A DNA stretch of 51,976 nt from Bacteroidota bacterium (GCA_003151415.1 PLXK01000055.1:23201-75176), one strand, 5' to 3'; shown: positions 27,603 to 34,732, numbered from the stretch's first letter. Numbers and translations are program-made. The notes: generated by a model from the sequence alone, not told the origin.

Positions 27603-28250
27603 CTATAAATGCAGACCACATTCCGTTTTTGATTTATTGATCCATCTTCCTTCCCTTGAATTTCCCCGGGTTGTGCAATGCGTGCATCCAACCGAATGAT
27701 ATCCCGAAACTTTAAGAGGATGTTCTGGCAAATGGTTGATTTGAATATAACGGTTCACGTCTTGTTCTGTTTGATCCAAAAGGGGATAGAATTTCAAAAT
27801 ACCGTTGCGTTCTTCAAAAACCGGAAGCTCGCTGCGGAAAGCGTTTTGCGTTTTCATCAGGCCCGAAACCCAGACATCGAATGCGGGTTTGATTGTTTCC
27901 AGCGGTTCAACCTTGTTTACACTGCAGCACAGATCCGGGTCTTTTTCCCAAGTCCTGTCCGTTTTTGTAAAGGCGTTTCGCCAGGCATCTCCTTTGAGTT
28001 CGATGACATTGAGGGGAAAGGATTCGGAAAGCAGTTTTTTATAAGCCAGCGTTTCCGGAAAGTGGTATGTCGTATCCAGGAAATGGATGGCTTGTGAAGG
28101 CTGAATGCGGTTGAAAAGATGAAGTAAATAGATGGCGGTTGTTCCAAACGAAGAGGTCAGCAGGATTTTTGAAAAGTCCGTGTATAGCTTGGCAATCCTC
28201 TCTTCCGGATTGAGTGGGGTGTATTTCCTGTTTAATTCCGCTGTGCTCAT
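27603..28250 (-). CDS. cysH: APS/PAPS reductase, 4Fe-4S type
   Basis: 215 residues. The iron-sulfur ligands CC (108-109) and CTHC (189-192) mark the assimilatory APS-reductase type, and the catalytic Cys211 sits in the C-terminal TECGLHL. The PP-loop region SSFGTTAIYLLHL is near residue 33-45. It reduces activated sulfate to sulfite with thioredoxin. It lies between the siroheme-synthase/TauE fusion and homoserine dehydrogenase. The ATP sulfurylase genes (cysDN) are not in the window. Confidence 0.92.
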   Translation of the reverse strand: MSTAELNRKYTPLNPEERIAKLYTDFSKILLTSSFGTTAIYLLHLFNRIQPSQAIHFLDTTYHFPETLAYKKLLSESFPLNVIELKGDAWRNAFTKTDRTWEKDPDLCCSVNKVEPLETIKPAFDVWVSGLMKTQNAFRSELPVFEERNGILKFYPLLDQTEQDVNRYIQINHLPEHPLKVSGYHSVGCTHCTTRGNSREGRWINKSKTECGLHL

Positions 28251-28289
28251 TTCTGTTTTTTTATTTTGTGTGCGCTTTTTCGCTGGCCA

Positions 28290-29807
28290 TTACCGGGATA
28301 AACTCAGAAAGGCTAAAATAAGTATTCTCAAGCTAACAAGAATCACCAGTGTTCCAACAAGGATGAGTCCGGCCCGGATCGGAATCTTGTTTGAAAAATA
28401 AATGGAAAGCGGTGCCGCAAGCATGCTTCCGATGATAAGCCCGAACATGATCTGCCAGTGCTGAAGGCCGATAAGGGAAATAAAGGTCAGGGTGCTTATG
28501 ATGGCGACAAAAAATTTGGCCAGATGTGAGGAGCCTACGGCATATTTCAGATTGCGTCCCCCGGCAATAAGAGAAGTCGTGACAATGGGCCCCCAGCCAC
28601 CGCCGCCAACGGAATCCAGAAATCCGCCGGCAGCGGCGACGGGAACAATTTTCCGGATCTTTTTGGCTTTGGCGGCGTTTCTGTTTAATGCCCGGAAGAC
28701 AATAACGGCGCCCAGAAACAGGGTGTACAAAGCCACCAGGGGCTTGACCAGAAGAATGTACTCTTTGCTGATCAGAGACACCACAAGAGCGCCCGCAACA
28801 GCACCAAGCGCGCCGGGCAGAACGAGTTTTCGGAAAAGTTTCAGATTCACATTCTTGTAGCGCATGTATACCAGCGAGGATGAACCTGTGGTAAAGATTT
28901 CAGAAGCATGCATGCTGGCGCTGGCTACGGCAGGTGTAATTGCCGGAATACCCAGACTCAGCAAAAAGGTGGTCACACTCACTCCATAGGCCATCCCCAG
29001 TGCACCATCGATCATCTGGGCCACAAACCCTCCGGCCATATAGAGGAGCAAATGACTGTCGGTGTTGTTGTAAATGGCGGAAGTCAGATTCCTCAGGCGT
29101 TCGGCAGTTAAAAAAGAGAACAAAAGATGACCGGCAAACATCAACAGAATGACAACAAGCGAATAAAAAGAGGCAACGCGCACACGTTTCAAAACGTTCC
29201 GTCTTTTGTCTGTTTTGTTTTCGACAAGAAGAGACGTCAGGGCATTGAGGCGTTTCATTTTTTCAGAAAGATCGCCTTTCAGGTCCCTGCGGATGGAGGA
29301 AAGATTTTCAAGCACTTCCTGGGTTTCATCCGGAAACACATCATCCAGCACTTCCCTGAATCTTTTGGCCATTGTGGGCGATTTGCCGTTTGTGCTGATG
29401 GCGATTTTCAGATCTCCCCGGCTCACGACAGCACCCAGGTAGAAATCGCACAGATCGGGCGTGTCGGCAATGTTCACAAGCAGCCGCTGTTGCCGCGCCT
29501 CTTTTTTGATCCGTTCTGCAAGAAGCCTGTCGCCGGTTGCGCTGATCACCAAATCCGTCTGGTCGAGGTCTGTTGTTTGGTAAGGCTTTTGTTTCAGAAC
29601 AAGACGGGGATAACGTTGTTTCAGCGCGATTATTTCCGGAGAAATACGGGATGCAACCAAAACCACCTGCGTGTCGGGGCTGTTGGAGAGAACGGCTGTA
29701 ATTTTCTCCAATGCAATTTTCCCTCCGCCAACAATCAGAACGCGAAAAGCCTCCATCTTCAAAAAGACGGGAAACAATTTGTTATGTCCTGTATCTGTGT
29801 CTGTCAT
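28290..29807 (-). CDS. Fusion of siroheme synthase (precorrin-2 dehydrogenase) and TauE/SafE (TSUP) transporter
   Basis: 505 residues. Residues 15-200 are a Met8/CysG N-terminal-like precorrin-2 dehydrogenase/ferrochelatase: VLIVGGGKIALEKI, then VNIADTPDLCDF (Asp115 matches the family's catalytic Asp) and ISTNGKSPTMAKRFRE. Residues about 211-505 are a TSUP permease with eight or so membrane segments and the typical AAGGFLDSVGGGGWGP. One half makes siroheme for the sulfite reductase; the other may move sulfite, sulfate or another sulfur compound. The frame is continuous, so fusion by sequencing error is unlikely. It sits between cobA and cysH, where both activities belong. Confidence 0.88.
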   Translation of the reverse strand: MTDTDTGHNKLFPVFLKMEAFRVLIVGGGKIALEKITAVLSNSPDTQVVLVASRISPEIIALKQRYPRLVLKQKPYQTTDLDQTDLVISATGDRLLAERIKKEARQQRLLVNIADTPDLCDFYLGAVVSRGDLKIAISTNGKSPTMAKRFREVLDDVFPDETQEVLENLSSIRRDLKGDLSEKMKRLNALTSLLVENKTDKRRNVLKRVRVASFYSLVVILLMFAGHLLFSFLTAERLRNLTSAIYNNTDSHLLLYMAGGFVAQMIDGALGMAYGVSVTTFLLSLGIPAITPAVASASMHASEIFTTGSSSLVYMRYKNVNLKLFRKLVLPGALGAVAGALVVSLISKEYILLVKPLVALYTLFLGAVIVFRALNRNAAKAKKIRKIVPVAAAGGFLDSVGGGGWGPIVTTSLIAGGRNLKYAVGSSHLAKFFVAIISTLTFISLIGLQHWQIMFGLIIGSMLAAPLSIYFSNKIPIRAGLILVGTLVILVSLRILILAFLSLSR

Positions 29808-29864
29808 AAAAAGAGGATAAAGCGAAAACCCACTTTATAGCGGTTTGTCTCCGGCTTTTGTTAT

Positions 29865-30635
29865 TTAATTCAGCAGGTATTTCCAGTCTTTCAGATTCTT
29901 TGGAAAATCCCTGTGGTTTTTCACAACGTCTCCGATAACAAGGATTGCGGGACTTCCGATGCGTTCATCTTTTGCAATATCCAGAATGGTATCGATTGTA
30001 CCGATGGCCATATTTTCAGAAGGAAGAGACCCGTTCTGAATGATGGCAATGCCCGTATCCTGTTTTTCATGTTGCAGATAGAGTTCCACAATTTCTTCGA
30101 GTTTGGACAGGCCCATGAGTATGATGACCGTTGCCGAAGACTGGACAGCGAGCTTCAGATCTGCCGAAAGTTTTCCGGCCCCGGTTGTACCGGTAATGAC
30201 CCAAAAACTTTCGTTTGTTCCTCTGTGCGACACCGGGATTCCTGCCAGACCCGGTACGGCAATGCAGCTGGAAATGCCGGGAATGTATTCCGTTTCGATA
30301 TTGAACTGTTCGGCGTACAGAACCTCTTCATGACCACGGCCAAAAACAAAAGGATCGCCTCCTTTCAGGCGGACAACATGGCCATATTCAAAGGCAAAAT
30401 CGATGACCAGCGCATTGATCTGATCCTGTGAGTAGGCATGTTTGTTTTTTCTTTTGCCCACGAATATTTTCTTTATTCCCAGAGGCACATATTTGAGTAA
30501 TTCGGCATTGACAAGCGCATCGTACAAGACGATGTCTGCGGCAAGAAGCGCCTGAACACCCTTGACGGTGATCAGATCGGCATCGCCGGGGCCTGCTCCG
30601 ACAAGGGTAAGTTTGGGGCTGATAGTTGTTTTCAT
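29865..30635 (-). CDS. cobA: Uroporphyrinogen-III C-methyltransferase
   Basis: 256 residues. SAM-dependent tetrapyrrole methylase motifs: VGAGPGDADLITVKG (12-26), VRLKGGDPFVFGRG and PGISSCIAVPGLAGIPVSHR. It methylates uroporphyrinogen III twice to precorrin-2, the substrate of the next protein in the operon. In E. coli this activity is fused to the dehydrogenase in CysG; here it is separate and the dehydrogenase is fused to a transporter instead. Confidence 0.93.
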   Translation of the reverse strand: MKTTISPKLTLVGAGPGDADLITVKGVQALLAADIVLYDALVNAELLKYVPLGIKKIFVGKRKNKHAYSQDQINALVIDFAFEYGHVVRLKGGDPFVFGRGHEEVLYAEQFNIETEYIPGISSCIAVPGLAGIPVSHRGTNESFWVITGTTGAGKLSADLKLAVQSSATVIILMGLSKLEEIVELYLQHEKQDTGIAIIQNGSLPSENMAIGTIDTILDIAKDERIGSPAILVIGDVVKNHRDFPKNLKDWKYLLN

Positions 30636-30688
30636 TCGCGATCGGTGTTTGTCGAACCAAAATCAATGCGGCAATCTCTGTGGCCGTA

Positions 30689-32827
30689 CTAATCTTCTTT
30701 CGGGTTCTGTTTGAAATGTGTTTCGTTTTCCTTGTCTTGCCTGCTCCTGAAGAGCTCAGCATCTTTCAGGAAAACCTCCAGTTGGGCGCAATAGATTTCG
30801 GCGAATTCCCGTCCGGCTTGTTCCTGATTGATTTGAAGCACAACAGCTTTGAATGTTTGAGGGAAATCAAACAATCCGCTCTCCACAAAATGCTTGTCAA
30901 AATCGGTGATGATGCCGATCTGCGTGTTGCAATGCACATCTCTGGTCAGCAGCAAGGCTTTTGCCGCATGGATGAAGGAAGCGTAAACATGATAAACGGC
31001 ATCCGGGTAAGCAGCCGACTCAAGCGCTTCTTTGGCCAGTGTGAATTTTTCCCGGGATTCCAACAGAAGCGTTGAAACCAGATCGATCATGACCCCGGCA
31101 CATTCACCAACACCGATTTCGGTTTTGAATTTGTTCTGCTGTCCCCAGTCCATAAAATCTTCAGAAACAAGCGTGCTGTTGTCGGCGAGAGGTTTTAACA
31201 GCTGATAAAAATAATCTTTGCCCCTGAAATCATAATAATCATTGAAGCCCTGGCTTGTCAGTGCATGACGGCTGAAATCATCCAGAAGCAAACGCAGAAC
31301 AGCAGGGCCGCGCTTGCTCGGGAATTTAATTATTTTATCTGCTGTTCTTCCCAGCCCATTGCCCAGCGGGCCTCCGCCGAGAAGCAACTGGAGGGCGGGA
31401 ACAACATTCGCACCTGCCTTTGACGAGCTTCCGTGCAGGCCAATCTGGGCAAGACCATGTTGTCCGCAGGAGTTCATGCAGCCGCTGATTTTTATTTTAA
31501 TGTCATTGTTGTAAATGAGATCCGGATATTCCTCGTGAATTACTTTTTCAAGTTCGGCCGCAATTCCCGTGCTGCTCGAAATGCCCAGATTGCAGGTGTC
31601 GGTTCCGGGACAGGATGTAATATCGGCCACACTATTAAAACCCGGAACCGCAAGCCCGATTGCATCCAGTTCACGGAAAAGGGAAGGCAAAGCTTCTTTC
31701 TTTACATATTTCAAAAGGAAACCCTGATTGACGGTGATCCGGATATCATCGGCTGCATATCTTCCTGCGATTAAAACAAGTTCACGTGTTTTTTCGGAGC
31801 GGATGTTGCCAAGAGACACTTTGATGTACACGCCAAAATATCCCTGTTGTTTTTGTTCAAAAACATTCGTCTGTAACCAGGCGTGATAAGCGGCTGTGTT
31901 TTTTATCTTGAATGTGGTAAACACGGTATTGGTTTCGGCCCGTTTCACAGCAGCAGGAGTGCTGTCAATGGGAAAGGAAACCTGGTACAATGCCTTTTCT
32001 TCTTCCTCTGCCAGACGCAGCAATTCGGGCAAGCCTGTTTTGGCAAGTAAATATTTGAGACGCGCCTTGTGCCTGCTGTTTCGTTCTCCGTAACGGTCGA
32101 ACACGCGGATGATGGCTTCGGTAAAGGGAATGATCTTGTCCTCGCGCAAAAACTCAAAGGCTGTCTGGGCAAGCAAGGGCTGTGCACCGAGACCGCCCCC
32201 AATGAGCACTTTGAATCCGCGGATCATTTCGCCCTTGACAATATTTACTTTGGGTATAAAACCCAGATCGTGAATAAAGGTGAAAGCAGAATCTTCATCG
32301 CTGGATGAAAAAGCGATTTTGAATTTCCTGCCCAGCTCCTGTCCGAACGGCTTGCGCAGAAAATACCGGAAAACAGCATCGGCGTAGGGTGAAACGTCAA
32401 AGGGTTCTTTTGGATCGATTCCTGCTGCGGCAGAGGCGGTGACGTTTCTGACGGTATTGCCGCAGGCCTCGCGAAGGGTGATGTCATCTTCTTCCAGCCT
32501 GGCCCAGAGCTCGGGTGTTTTGTCCAAACTGACGTAATGCACCTGGATGTCCTGACGCGTTGTGAGATGGAGATTTCCGTTCGAGTATTCATCCGAGATG
32601 TCTGCCAGCCTGAGCAATTGCCTGCCGGTGACCTTTCCGAAGGGAAGTTTGATGCGGATCATTTGCACGCCTTGCTGTCGCTGACCATAAATGCCCCGGG
32701 CCAAACGAAGTGAACGGAATTTGTCCTCATTGAGGGAGCCTGTTCGGAAGGCGCTTATTTTCTTTTCAAGCTCAACAATGTCTTTTTCGACAAGCGGGTT
32801 TTCAAGTTCTGTACGAAAGCTTTGCAT
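30689..32827 (-). CDS. Siroheme sulfite (or nitrite) reductase with HEPN-like C-terminal extension
   Basis: 712 residues. Two ferredoxin-like half-domains (IRIKLPFGKVTGRQL near 58 and VSLGNIRSEKTREL near 337) and two siroheme/4Fe-4S domains follow the family plan. The cluster ligands are Cys406, Cys412, Cys450 and Cys454 (SCPGTDTC and GCMNSC). After about residue 575 comes an extra 135-residue helical domain (SREKFTLAKEALESAAYPDA and after) that looks like HEPN. Context with CysH, CobA and the peroxiredoxin makes sulfite the likely substrate. It lies 23 bp after the peroxiredoxin gene. Confidence 0.9.
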   Translation of the reverse strand: MQSFRTELENPLVEKDIVELEKKISAFRTGSLNEDKFRSLRLARGIYGQRQQGVQMIRIKLPFGKVTGRQLLRLADISDEYSNGNLHLTTRQDIQVHYVSLDKTPELWARLEEDDITLREACGNTVRNVTASAAAGIDPKEPFDVSPYADAVFRYFLRKPFGQELGRKFKIAFSSSDEDSAFTFIHDLGFIPKVNIVKGEMIRGFKVLIGGGLGAQPLLAQTAFEFLREDKIIPFTEAIIRVFDRYGERNSRHKARLKYLLAKTGLPELLRLAEEEEKALYQVSFPIDSTPAAVKRAETNTVFTTFKIKNTAAYHAWLQTNVFEQKQQGYFGVYIKVSLGNIRSEKTRELVLIAGRYAADDIRITVNQGFLLKYVKKEALPSLFRELDAIGLAVPGFNSVADITSCPGTDTCNLGISSSTGIAAELEKVIHEEYPDLIYNNDIKIKISGCMNSCGQHGLAQIGLHGSSSKAGANVVPALQLLLGGGPLGNGLGRTADKIIKFPSKRGPAVLRLLLDDFSRHALTSQGFNDYYDFRGKDYFYQLLKPLADNSTLVSEDFMDWGQQNKFKTEIGVGECAGVMIDLVSTLLLESREKFTLAKEALESAAYPDAVYHVYASFIHAAKALLLTRDVHCNTQIGIITDFDKHFVESGLFDFPQTFKAVVLQINQEQAGREFAEIYCAQLEVFLKDAELFRSRQDKENETHFKQNPKED

Positions 32828-32850
32828 GTGTCTGTGTTTTTTCGGGTGCG

Positions 32851-33483
32851 TTAATTGGGTTGGGGCGTGGTTCGCAGGTAAGGCTTAATGAGCGTGAAGC
32901 CTTTTGGAAACAAAGCCGGTACGTCTTCGGTTTTAACGGAAGGGGCGATGACGACATCCTCGCCGGTCTTCCAGTTTGCCGGGGTGGCCACACTGTATTG
33001 AGCTGTGAGTTGCAGGGAATCGATGACGCGCAAGAGTTCATTGAAATTTCTGCCTGTGGATGCGGGATAGATAATGATCAGTTTTACCTTTTTATCCGGA
33101 TCAATGACAAACACCGAACGTACCGTGAATCTGTCGGATGCGTTGGGATGAACCATATCGTACAGATTGGCGATTTTGTAATCGGAGTCGGCAATAATGG
33201 GAAAGTTGACGGTGGTGTGTTGTGTTTCGTTGATGTCTTTCACCCAACCTTCGTGAGAGCTCAGCGGGTCGATGCTGAGTGCGATCACTTTCACATTTCT
33301 TTTGTCGAATTCGGACTTGAGTTTAGCCACCGTTCCCAGTTCGGTGGTGCAAACGGGTGTGTAATCGGCGGGGTGGGAGAAGAGCACTCCCCAGCTTTTT
33401 CCGAGCCAGTCGTAAAATGAAATAGGGCCTGCTGTCGATTCTGCTTTGAAGTCGGGTGCGATGTCGCCAAGTCGGAGTGTCAT
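32851..33483 (-). CDS. 1-Cys peroxiredoxin (Prx6/AhpC-TSA family)
   Basis: 210 residues with a single cysteine, the peroxidatic Cys45 in HPADYTPVCTTE. The Prx6-type C-terminal domain is present (LQLTAQYSVATPANW...). It reduces peroxides with an external thiol. It is the first structural gene after the double attenuator and is closely followed by the sulfite reductase, so thiol supply and peroxide defence would rise together when Cys or Met runs short. Confidence 0.92.
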   Translation of the reverse strand: MTLRLGDIAPDFKAESTAGPISFYDWLGKSWGVLFSHPADYTPVCTTELGTVAKLKSEFDKRNVKVIALSIDPLSSHEGWVKDINETQHTTVNFPIIADSDYKIANLYDMVHPNASDRFTVRSVFVIDPDKKVKLIIIYPASTGRNFNELLRVIDSLQLTAQYSVATPANWKTGEDVVIAPSVKTEDVPALFPKGFTLIKPYLRTTPQPN

Positions 33484-33538
33484 GTGTAAATTGTTTTTAG
33501 GTTTGATTTTATGTGAATTGTTTTTTTAATACTCTTTG

Positions 33539-33581
33539 AAAAAACAAAAGCCCTTCCTGCTTGTGGCGGAAGGGCTTTTGT
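33539..33581 (-). terminator. Attenuator terminator T2 (proximal to the sulfur operon)
   Basis: On the minus strand ACAAAAGCCCTTCC (33581-33568) pairs perfectly with GGAAGGGCTTTTGT (33557-33544) around a 10-base loop and ends in six T. It lies 20 bases after the stop of leader peptide 2 and 55 bases before the peroxiredoxin start, where it must be overcome to express the operon. Confidence 0.9.
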
Positions 33582-33625
33582 TTTTCTCCTGGATTTTATT
33601 TCAGGGATAGGCAAAAATCTTCCGC
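33566..33625 (-). promoter_or_regulatory. Predicted antiterminator AT2
   Basis: GCGGAAG (33625-33619) pairs with CTTCCGC (33572-33566), and TTTTG (33616-33612) pairs with CAAAA (33580-33576), 12 base pairs separated by a small internal loop. The left strand overlaps the last codons of leader 2 (R29 K30 I31 F32), directly after the Cys/Met codons; the right strand is the 5' arm of T2. The two structures exclude each other. Confidence 0.75.
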
Positions 33626-33708
33626 ATCTGCGTCTGCATGCAGCAGCACATCGGGTTCTTCATTGTCATGTTTGCAGTTGAGGTCATGGTTTGCATTTCA
33701 ATTGGCAT
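33601..33708 (-). CDS. Leader peptide 2, Met/Cys-rich (attenuator)
   Basis: 35 residues from ATG 33708 with eight Met and three Cys, nearly a third of the peptide. The control run is MCCCMQTQM (20-28), followed by RKIFAYP and a stop. The codons TGC TGC TGC lie at 33648-33640. It reads like a classical amino-acid leader peptide: followed by an intrinsic terminator (T2) and by an alternative antiterminator whose left strand would be exposed by a ribosome stalled at the Cys/Met codons and covered by one that reaches the stop. The ATG abuts the T-run of T1, so this leader is only made on transcripts that passed the first gate. A longer in-frame TTG start (33867) exists but is not needed. Confidence 0.8.
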   Translation of the reverse strand: MPIEMQTMTSTANMTMKNPMCCCMQTQMRKIFAYP

Positions 33709-33737
33709 AAAAAAAGGGCTTTCTTTCGAAAAGCCCT
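33709..33737 (-). terminator. Attenuator terminator T1 (distal)
   Basis: On the minus strand AGGGCTTT (33737-33730) pairs with AAAGCCCT (33722-33715) around a 7-base loop and runs into six more T, immediately before the ATG of leader 2. It sits 40 bases after the stop of leader 1. Confidence 0.88.
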
Positions 33738-33769
33738 GTGCGTAGTATATCTTTAGCAGACAGCTTTTC
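33728..33769 (-). promoter_or_regulatory. Predicted antiterminator AT1
   Basis: GAAAAGC-TGT (33769-33760) pairs with ACA-GG-GCTTTTC (33739-33728): seven plus three base pairs with a 2-base bulge. The left strand starts 7 bases after the stop codon of leader 1, within reach of a terminating ribosome; the right strand is the 5' arm of T1. Confidence 0.7.
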
Positions 33770-33776
33770 CTGTATA

Positions 33777-33845
33777 TCAGCAACACATCATACAGCACGG
33801 GGTGCTGTTGGTGTTTATTGAGATATGGAAAAACGCTGTATTCAT
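33777..33845 (-). CDS. Leader peptide 1, ending CCMMCC (attenuator)
   Basis: 22 residues from ATG 33845; the last six codons before TGA are TGC TGT ATG ATG TGT TGC, giving CCMMCC. Four rare Cys and two Met in the final six codons cannot reasonably be chance so close to a terminator upstream of sulfur genes. The ATG lies about 16 bases after the predicted transcript start. A perfect hairpin, ACAGCAC-CCC-GTGCTGT (33808-33792), covers the first two Cys codons and could serve as the pause hairpin that lets the first ribosome catch up with RNA polymerase. There is no Shine-Dalgarno sequence, as is usual in this phylum. Confidence 0.8.
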   Translation of the reverse strand: MNTAFFHISINTNSTPCCMMCC

Positions 33846-33864
33846 GTCGATTTGTATAACGGGA

Positions 33865-33896
33865 CAAAGATATTGTCTTTTTTTGTTAGAAAACAA
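33865..33896 (-). promoter_or_regulatory. Promoter of the attenuator and sulfur operon
   Basis: TTG (33896-33894), 21 bases, then TATCTTTG (33872-33865): a full match to the Bacteroidota TTG/TAnnTTTG promoter. Transcription should start near 33861, 16 bases before leader 1. The same TTG-N21-TAnnTTTG spacing is seen before the gene at 37351. Confidence 0.75.
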
Positions 33897-33960
33897 GGAT
33901 CGTCCGAAATATATTTCAGAACGCCCTGTTTCATTGGTGTTGAAGGCGGCATGGCCTGTT

Positions 33961-34368
33961 TCAGAAATTCCGGTGTTTTTCCACCCAATTGGTAATGTAG
34001 TGGATGATGGTTTGGGTGTCTGTGCCCGGAGGGAAAAGAGTCCCCACTCCCATCTCATTGAGTTTACCCATATCACCGGCAGGAATGATCCCTCCTCCGG
34101 TAAGGAGAACATCGGAGAGTCCTTTTTCCTTCATGAGTGTCATGATTTTTGGAAAGACCGTCATGTGTGCTCCCGAAAGAATGCTTATGCCAATGGCATC
34201 CACATCTTCCTGCAGGGCTGCATTGACCACCATTTCGGGTGTCTGGCGCAAGCCGGTATAAATCACTTCCATTCCTGCATCGCGCAGAAAAGAAGCGATG
34301 ACTTTCGCCCCGCGGTCGTGACCGTCAAGTCCGACCTTCGCAACAAGTACACGTATGGGCCTTTTCAT
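33961..34368 (-). CDS. Cobalamin-binding domain protein, small subunit of an acyl-CoA mutase
   Basis: 135 residues. The B12-binding motif DGHDRG (15-20, His17 as lower axial ligand) together with SGAH and GGGIIP match the C-terminal domain of methylmalonyl-CoA mutase and related isomerases, here as a stand-alone protein. The catalytic partner is not in the window. It ends about 65 bp before the sulfur-operon promoter on the same strand, so read-through into the attenuator is possible. Confidence 0.88.
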   Translation of the reverse strand: MKRPIRVLVAKVGLDGHDRGAKVIASFLRDAGMEVIYTGLRQTPEMVVNAALQEDVDAIGISILSGAHMTVFPKIMTLMKEKGLSDVLLTGGGIIPAGDMGKLNEMGVGTLFPPGTDTQTIIHYITNWVEKHRNF

Positions 34369-34732
34369 AATTATCGAATTGGTTTTATACCGAAAGAATA
34401 TGAGAATAAGATCATGTCCTTCGGCATATACATTCTAAGCCAATAAAGAATGAAAAACGTCTTCATTGACAAGGAACGGTTTTACAAAAATAAAATTAAT
34501 TCCCATCAGAGTGTGATGGGGTCAAAATAGATTGTTCGCTCAGATGAAGCCATCTTCGGGGATTCAGATGGGAAAAGGGCATGGAAGCAAAGGGTTTTTC
34601 AATAGCGGGACTTGCAGCAATGCGCGACTTGCCAGCGGCAGCCCTTCATTAACAGCAAATTGTTAATAACAAAGAACCGATTCTATCCGTTAAAACAGAC
34701 ACCTTCCTAACTTTGCTGAAGGCTGAAAAATA
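34369..34732. other. Divergent intergenic region with inverted repeats and a promoter box
   Basis: 364 bp without a gene. A hairpin CCCATCA-GAGTG-TGATGGG is near 34502-34520. A perfect inverted repeat ATTAACA-GCAAAT-TGTTAAT spans 34648-34667, about 40 bp upstream of the -7 box TAACTTTG (34708-34715) of the next gene, and could be a regulator site. Confidence 0.45.

Noticed and set aside
33709-33737. T1 as a simple terminator of the upstream B12-binding gene
   Set aside because: The promoter at 33865-33896 and leader 1 lie between, and T1 has a matching antiterminator; simple termination may be a side role.
33539-33860. SAM, cobalamin or other metabolite riboswitch in the sulfur leader
   Set aside because: I found none of the conserved cores I know for SAM, B12 or TPP riboswitches; the two Cys/Met ORFs with paired antiterminators account for the structure.
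33601-33867. Longer 88-codon frame (TTG start) covering leader 2 and terminator 1
   Set aside because: It overlaps leader 1 and T1, starts with TTG, and only its last 35 codons show the Met/Cys bias; two separate leaders explain the sequence better.
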